In this document: positions 57,966 through 64,000 of the stretch, in pieces
How the letters are laid out: each line of letters starts with the position of its first letter
Position numbering within the stretch: position 1 is the stretch's first letter
NCBI GenBank assembly: GCA_907165275.2
Contig: OU015663.1
Span: forward strand, 8,134,501-8,198,500
Direction: 5' to 3'
Source of the DNA: Zygaena filipendulae
Taxonomy: Eukaryota > Arthropoda > Insecta > Lepidoptera > Zygaenidae
DNA: 64,000 nt
The notes under the pieces: generated by a model
Told to the model about the DNA's origin: nothing
Databases searched by the model: none
What the model saw: the letters and a program-made list of their open reading frames with translations, nothing else
Translations under genes and position numbers: made by a program

Positions 57966-59535
57966 ATACACTTTATTGTACACCAAAATAATTTTACAGT
58001 GTGTTTACAGAAATTTATAATTAAGGGCATAAAAAAATAATATATAGTATCTACCACGTTTGCTTGGTTTCCACGACACAAGCTTATAGCTTAGTGTGGG
58101 ATCAAGTAGATCTGTGTGTTGTGAAGTGGATTATTATTATTATGGATTATTTAAAAGTGAAAATGCAAAAATTCGCCGCATATACAACAATACCGCGTAA
58201 GTAAAAATTTGATCATGTTTACATACCATTTTGTATATTATTTTTCCGTGCATTCAATGGGCTCACACTGGAGGCAATACCATCAAATTAAACGCGGTTT
58301 ACGCGGTTATTAGCGTTTATTCAATAATTATGTATAAATATTTTTATCATGCATGTATTGTATAAAATGAATAATTTGATGTAGTTTTTTTGTCTTTCCT
58401 GAAAACTAAGTAAATTTGACTGGCGTGTTATTGTTGTATAAGCGACGAAATGTGAATTTAATTTAAAAAAAAATGGACGTGATAATATTAATAGTATGTA
58501 CTACTAACTGATCGGTTTGAATTTGATGCCAAGCTCGCTCGTGTCTGCCTGCTTGCTGTAGCGCATGTTTGTGTTTTTAAAGTAAGATTAAGTTATTTGT
58601 ATAATTTTGTTATTGTTCTTATTTTAGTCTGATAAATTGGTAATTTAAATCTCTTGGTTCTATTATCGAAAAGCATGCAGATTTCATTAGCTATTTGTTT
58701 TCTCAAATTCATAAAAAAATTACATAATTAAAATAAATTATTTCCACGTTAAGTCAATTTTTCCATAATCGATTATTATTGATAACAGAAAAATCGATTT
58801 TAAGTAATCGACTACTCTCGTACTAATCTCCCGTATATTTTAAGTGACACTAGTGACAACTGACAGATAACGTTTTTAAAAAACTTTCCAAAGAGACAAA
58901 AAACTAAGAAGTAGATGAAGAGATTGTTATTATTAAGAAACATTGTCATTGGCAAATTATAATTATAGACGCCATTATTAAAGAAGAAGAAAAAGACAAA
59001 AACTAATTCCTACCTACCTATATTATTTTCAACTATTTTCACTTGTCTGTTTGTCTGTTCACGATAAACTCAAAAACTGCTGAACGGATTTTCATGTGGT
59101 TTTCATAGACGTGGTAAATGTGACCTGTGCATTTCAATTTAAAACTTAAAAAAACCCGCCTAATTTTAATGTAGGAACTGAGATTCCCGATACAAGTAAA
59201 TTGGAAAAAAAAAAGTTTTTTTTTTTCGTTTCGATAGAAGCAAAAAAACTAAATCTATTCAGTCAAGTCAAATATGTTTATCTTAATCTGAAATATTATT
59301 TATTTCTTTACATTGAAATGTAACATTGTAATAACTATAAATAAATCTTCAGCAAAAAAGCAACAAGTAAAAATATAATATCCATACTTCAATTTTGATT
59401 ACCTTCTCTCTGAATTTAGCTATTGCCACTCCTATTGATTTTCCAATAGTGTAAAGGAACGTGGTGATGTTTTTAAATAAAATATACAGCTGATCGGGTG
59501 GAGGGTGCAGAAGTTTTTATTTATCTATTTAGAAA
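57966..59535. other. 5' flank of the DCAF5-like gene
   Basis: AT-rich intergenic DNA with no gene recognised. It has a fragment (58500-58560) resembling the loop of the 48785 hairpin, and GATTACCTTCTCTCTGAA (59397). Confidence 0.35.
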
Positions 59536-59559
59536 ATGGTGGATTACATATTTAAATGA
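59536..59559 (+). promoter_or_regulatory. uORF overlapping the DCAF5-like start codon
   Basis: ATG at 59536 (context AAAATGG) opens seven codons ending in TGA at 59557-59559, so its stop overlaps the main ATG as ATGA. It could restrain or couple initiation if included in the mRNA. Confidence 0.45.
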
Positions 59560-60383
59560 TGGCGAACTCAGTGAGCCCTGTGCATTATTTATTTAAAAGG
59601 GAATATGGACAATTATATGATCTTAAGTCTGAATTCTTTAAAAAACGTCTTAATGCTGCCAAAAATCTTTACCGTCGTGATTTGGTATGTCACTATGGGT
59701 GTGTTAATGCTATCGAGTTTTCCAACAATGGCGAATTACTTGTGTCTGGTAAATATCTACCCATATTTTCTATAATGAGTTAAATATTCAGTTTCCTTAT
59801 TTTAAGCTATTGTAAAATTCTGCTTACTGCTGTCGTTATGTATGTTCCCAACTCTATAATATTGCATACCTAGGTAATAGGTATTGCATTCATGAAATGC
59901 ATGCATGGAAAATATCCTTGTATAAAAAGGAAAACTATACGAATTAAACAGTTTTAACTATCAACATGCTTTAATTGACTTTAATGAAACTCATTAAGTA
60001 ACTAATATAAATGTAAGTTTCTTTGTTGTGCTTTCACACCTTAACTGAGTAGTTAAGATGTCATGTTGATCGGTCACTCAACCAATCAAAATAAAAAATT
60101 TAAAACTTGATGTCAGCGGTACAGAATCGAACTCCGAAATTAACACACAAGAAACTGGAGAGAATAGCTAGTTCTTTTTTGAAAGCTGTTTTAATAACAA
60201 ATTATTATTAGTCTTATGTTTACAGGAGGGGATGACAGGCGGGTAATGCTATGGCAGTTTGGGAAAACCATCATGGATTATGGTGTTCCAGTCAACATGA
60301 ATGCTATGCATCACTCAAACATTTTCTGTCTTGGCATCACAAGTGACAACCAAAAGATTTATTCTGGAGGCAATGATGATACC
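59556..60383 (+). CDS. DCAF5-like WD40 protein, first two exons (cut by window edge)
   Basis: Exons 59556-59748 and 60226-60383, 117 codons in frame, GT-AG; the intron after 60383 does not end inside the window. DCAF5 is a WD40 substrate receptor of the CUL4-DDB1 ubiquitin ligase. NLYRRDLVCHYGCVNAIEFS, LVSGGDDRRVMLWQF and HHSNIFCLGITSDNQKIYSG match the start of the DCAF5/DCAF6-type propeller. Two ATGs in a row (59556, 59559) open the frame; either could start. A degraded Helitron-like copy lies in intron 1 and a complete Tc1-like element plus a Harbinger-type MITE in intron 2. DCAF5 is preferred over DCAF6 by the NLYKKDLLGHFGCVNAIEF-type match recalled for human DCAF5. Confidence 0.88.
60010..60171 (+). 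mobile_element. Degraded Helitron-like repeat, DCAF5-like intron 1
   Basis: AACTCCGAAATTAACACAC, then GAGAATAG and CTAG at 60168-60171; the CCGCGG hairpin has decayed. Confidence 0.5.
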
Positions 60384-60415
60384 GTAAGTATCACAAATAT
60401 TTTTTAATGTACCTA

Positions 60416-62167
60416 CAGTCGTGGTCAACTAATTAGGGACACTAAGGTCGAGAACAGATATACCTGATTTTGGACTTATTAATACAAAACATTTATTGAA
60501 ATATCAAATCCTATTGTTAAAATCATACGCTCCTATTAATATTACTTATAAATTGGTGTAAATAAATCAGAAAATCTTGCAAAAAATATATTTGATGTCC
60601 GAGTGAAAACACGTATTTCATTTCAGTTATTCTGTAGCCGGACATTTAATTAGTGACAGTAAAGTATAATGAAGCTAAAATCTGAAGTATGAATATTTTT
60701 TTACAAAACTTAAACCTAACCCTGATCCTCAGGGTACCTTGGCTCTACCACTGGAAAAATCAATATCTAGTAGCAGAAATTTCATTTTTAATGACCATAA
60801 CATCACATCGTCCAGCATCGCAGCGATGTCGAATATAGACAATATTAATTTCTAACATAACCCCACAGGAATCTTTGCCCAAGCCTCACAAAAAGCTTCA
60901 TACAGTTCATTTGAAATTGCAGTATGGTAGATTATGACTTTTTTCATGATTTCATGCCAAATATGGTCGATAGGATGGGTCTGGGTAATTCTCTAGCCAG
61001 TCTAATACTGAAACCGACTCACTGATTTCTATCATTTCACTGACCGTACGGTTTTTTGGGCCGTTATCATCAATGGTTATTATGGTGAAACGTCCATGTG
61101 ATAGGAAGATAGGGAATAGGGAAGCATAGTTTCCTCTATAATCGCCTTATCGGTATTATTTTCAATCGCCTTAAACTTTCCGCACGAGCCCTTCTTTACG
61201 TCCAAAAATTGCACCCTAATTTTTTGTTTCCTCCGCGAGTTTCACCTGCTTTATTGTACATTTCGGGTTTATTCGGCTTTAGCAGGACACCGTATGTATT
61301 GTCGGGAGGAGAAATCAAATTAACCTTCGCCTCATCAGAGAACAACACGTTTTCACGAGGTAAGCCCAATGTCCATATTTACGTGTAAACGTCAAGCGTG
61401 TAATTTGATGTTCTTCCTTCAACGATTGTACTTTACGTGCCACTCTTTCTTGCAACCCCACTTCTACCAGAACCAGAAGTCCTCGAACAGTCCTCCCCGA
61501 CACCCTCGCTGTTAAATCAGATCCAAAAGCTTTATGTTTAATTACAACAAAGCCTAAAAAGGGATATTTCTTGACTGACGTGGTCATCATTTCGTCTACT
61601 TGGGGAATTGGATTTCTTGATTTTTATTTTCTGGGCACATTTAAAGTAGTTTTATTACGTTTAAAATGTTGCGCAGCGTTGGATACCATAGTTTCGAACA
61701 TTTTAAATACCAAGTTATCGTTCGATATGACCACTTACTCAAAAAATCATAATAATCACTTCTCGCTGTGTTGCATCGCAGCTTTTATTCCTGCTCATTG
61801 TTTTTTTTTAACAATATAAATTTCACGACACTAAAATAAAAACTAGACTGTCGCCAGAACTACGTGGGGCTATTCAGACAGAGAAACACAATTATTTATT
61901 TATATTTATAATACAAATTCTCAGTGTCCCTAATTAAATGGCCAGCCCGTATTATGAGAAAATGTAGCACTGTATTATTCTATTAGCAATAATTCACAAA
62001 GATTTAATGTTTAAAGCGATATTATGGTATAAAAAAATGGGCACATAAATGGTTAGTATAAAATAGGTCGAAATAAACAATAAATTCTTTTTTAATTAAT
62101 AAAAAAATAAAAATAAAATTCACATATCGATATATCTGTAGTGTCCCTAATTAGTTGACCACAACTG
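60416..62167 (-). mobile_element. Tc1-like DNA transposon, complete ends, broken transposase
   Basis: Inverted ends start CAGTYGTGGTCAACTAATTA and run about 29 bp. TA flanks both sides (60414-60415, 62168-62169), the Tc1/mariner duplication; 1752 bp. Minus-strand frames show transposase pieces in order: HKAFGSDLTARVSGRTVRGL and TRLTFTRKYGHW (61315-61590), ENVLFSDEAKVNL with a catalytic-type Asp (about 61330), DDNGPKNRTVSEM with a second Asp (about 61050), and a decayed NYPDPSYRPYL where SPDLNPIE-type sequence is expected. Frames shift between pieces, so it is inactive. In intron 2 of the DCAF5-like gene, opposite strand. Confidence 0.87.
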
Positions 62168-62267
62168 TATATTATGTTACATGCATACGCACATAAATTT
62201 TTTTGACATAGGTATGAATAAATTAAATATTTTCCTTATTTTTCCTTTTATGAAAACTGTTTGCTTA

Positions 62268-62478
62268 GAGCGGGCGCCCACGAGCAACTTTTGTCTTCGC
62301 AACTAATTTGTCTTTCACATCAAGTCTACGGGTTTAGTATGAAAGTGCGCACATGTAGCGATGCGACAGTCAGGAGACTTTTGACGCACTTTCATACTAA
62401 CCCGTAGACTTGATGTGAAAGACAAATTAGTTGCGAAGACAAAAGTTGAAGACAAAAGTTGCTCGTGGGCGCCCGCCC
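62268..62478. mobile_element. Harbinger-type hairpin MITE
   Basis: Arms of about 90 bp, nearly perfect, beginning GAGCGGGCGCCCACGAGCAA, around a loop of about 30 bp. TTA on both sides (62265-62267, 62479-62481). The right arm has a 13-bp duplication (AACTTTTGTCTTC twice) absent from the left. Confidence 0.85.
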
Positions 62479-62728
62479 TTAATGTTGTGTTAATGTGTAA
62501 ATACCTATTATGAATGTACCTAAAGTAATCACAAAACCACATTGGAATTAGGTGCAATAAATACAACATCCAATCTATTTACAGTGAATGAAAACAGTCA
62601 TAGGCCATAGCCCAGTGTGAACTTGGTAAATGTAATAAAAGTGATATCTTGCGTAATCATTTAATTAAAAAAAAATGGTATTATGACCAGCAATAATTTT
62701 TATTTCAAATATTTGAAAAATCAATATA

Positions 62729-63330
62729 GGCTACTTGCATGAAATTTATAAGATATTGTGTCAATATTTCAAAAATAGGCCCAAGAAAAGCTTAAAAGAA
62801 GCTTTGTGAAAGATTTACTAAAAAATTATCAATAGTTTCCAAAATATTTAACTTTAAATTTTGTGGAACGGAATGTTGCAATGAAATACCAATCACAGCC
62901 ACGCTTAACATGTTACGTCACTTTTATTTTTTTAGGAAAATTTACCTCTTTCAGGGAAAGCAAAAAAAACTAACAGGTATATACAGTCAACACATATTTT
63001 ACTTTTTCTGAAGTTTTTTACTTATTAATGCATTGGTAAGGTGCATTTAGATTCTTTACTGGAACTTTTGAAACTAACTCGTTTTTCGCTTTTGGATATT
63101 GAACTTACTTATCTGTCAGTGTCACATGACCCTGTCAAAACGACAGTGACATCTGTATCATAGATTAATAAGGCGTAATTTTTATCTAGTGACGTCATTC
63201 TGCGTTTTGGCGGTACTATGAAACGCTCTATTTAATTAATTCCATATTAGTTTTTTCTTTTTCTTGATTTGTTTAAGAAGTCCATATATATCTTTAAAAT
63301 AGCCTGAAAAAAATTTTCATTCAAGTACCC
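62729..63330 (+). mobile_element. GGGTACTTGCATGAA-end element, second full-length copy
   Basis: GGCTACTTGCATGAAATTTA at the left and TTCATTCAAGTACCC at the right. The interior matches 29063-29689 throughout, including CCTGTCAA.ACGACAGTGACAT and GTTTTGGCGGTA. About 602 bp. Confidence 0.8.
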
Positions 63331-63814
63331 TGTAATAGCATGCATGCATATTGATGTTGCATGAAGGCAACAAAGCACATAGGTATTATAAAATTATGTT
63401 TTTAACACACTTGTAAAGTGGTTCTTACTACATATGGCTTTTAGGTTCACAATACTGATTATTATTGCTCTGGTGCTTTTAAGTTTAGAGTTATTAGTTG
63501 TTTTTCTTTAATTTCAACAGAGTATGATGTTAATGTTCTTTTTGATCTAAATGTGTTGAAATGTGTATAAGACACCTGGCTATTGGTAGTTCAATTCTCA
63601 ACTCCACTATACACCTGCCTCCCATTGGAGCCACAACGCAACAACCTAGTATGAATTTAGTGACCAATTTTATCTATAGGTATTTAAAAATTATACTGTT
63701 GTAAAGTGATTTTTATAGCATATCTGGAATTTATCATGAGCTTGAACTAAATTGACTGTGTAGTATTCACAAAGTGAATTTACAAACAAGAATCTAGAAT
63801 AATTATAGAGTATA
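63331..63814. other. DCAF5-like intron 2, remainder
   Basis: AT-rich; I looked for the next WD40 exon (VIxHD-type start at phase 0) and did not find one. Confidence 0.35.
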
Positions 63815-64000
63815 CTAACTGTCCCCTGCGGTTTCACCCGCGGTAATTTCAGATTTTTCGCGGGAATTCCAGGTTAACTATACCTACATATGTATAAACC
63901 TTCTCTATGAATCATTCAATCTATTGGTGAAAACCGCATGAAAATCTGTTCAGTCATTTTTAAGTTTATCACTAACAGACATAGAGACAGAAGCGGTGGA
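63815..64000 (-). mobile_element. Helitron-like repeat, cut by window edge
   Basis: CTAA at 63815-63818, CCTGCGGTTTCACCCGCGG, CGCGGGAATTCCAGGTTAAC, AATCTATTGGTGAAAACCGC; runs off the right edge. Confidence 0.65.

Noticed and set aside
63518..63575. Next exon of the DCAF5-like gene, reading VNVLFDLNVL after a CAG acceptor
   Set aside because: The reading frame is not the phase 0 required after 60383, stops quickly, and does not match the WD40 continuation.

Overview
This is eukaryotic, animal nuclear DNA, almost certainly from a moth or butterfly (Lepidoptera). All recognisable genes are split by GT-AG introns and resemble conserved animal single-copy genes. The background is AT-rich and crowded with repeats, including more than twenty copies of a Helitron-like repeat ending in a CCGCGG hairpin plus CTAG/CTAA, of the kind abundant in lepidopteran genomes (Lep1 type, as I recall the literature). 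No bacterial gene, operon, CRISPR array or rRNA was seen. I cannot name the species.

Layout. (1) 1340-7841, +: SHKBP1/KCTD3-type BTB plus WD-propeller protein, 13 coding exons, 673 aa. (2) 12662-14493, -: RCE1 CAAX prenyl protease 2, 6 exons, 283 aa. (3) 16676-30010, +: FBXO11 F-box/beta-helix/UBR zinc-finger ubiquitin ligase receptor, 14 exons, 948 aa. (4) 35723-42120, -: RhoGAP of the ARHGAP11A type, 7 exons, 841 aa. (5) 42755-43956, +: a two-exon THAP zinc-finger remnant without ATG, followed closely by (6) a 5'-truncated, frameshifted jockey-like non-LTR retrotransposon (44028-45766). (7) 50192-53090, +: RGP1, 6 exons, 381 aa. (8) 54220-55605, -: RRP15, 4 exons, 244 aa. (9) 59556-60383, +: first two exons of a DCAF5-like WD40 receptor that leaves the window on the right. 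Each reconstructed coding chain keeps frame across every junction, which is the main reason for confidence in the exon limits.

The genes do not form a pathway; they are unrelated housekeeping functions (ubiquitin ligase receptors, prenyl-protein processing, Rho and Rab GTPase control, ribosome assembly). RCE1/FBXO11 and RRP15/DCAF5 are divergent pairs; FBXO11/ARHGAP11A-like and RGP1/RRP15 are convergent pairs. The rest is mobile DNA: a Tc1-like element with TA duplications (60416-62167), a Harbinger element with TAA duplications and a transposase fragment (33911-34511), a hairpin MITE with TTA duplications (62268-62478), a family with GGGTACTTGCATGAA ends (three long copies), a family with TAGTCCGTC ends (three copies), other MITEs, tRNA-like SINEs and LINE 3' tails.

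I found no convincing new multi-gene system. The most unusual points are the 15-bp repeat array forming inverted ends at the left edge, the 54-residue low-complexity insertion in FBXO11 next to a transposon-derived splice acceptor region, the THAP remnant beside a retrotransposon, several long perfect hairpins, and a dispersed short repeat at four loci that resembles transposon ends.
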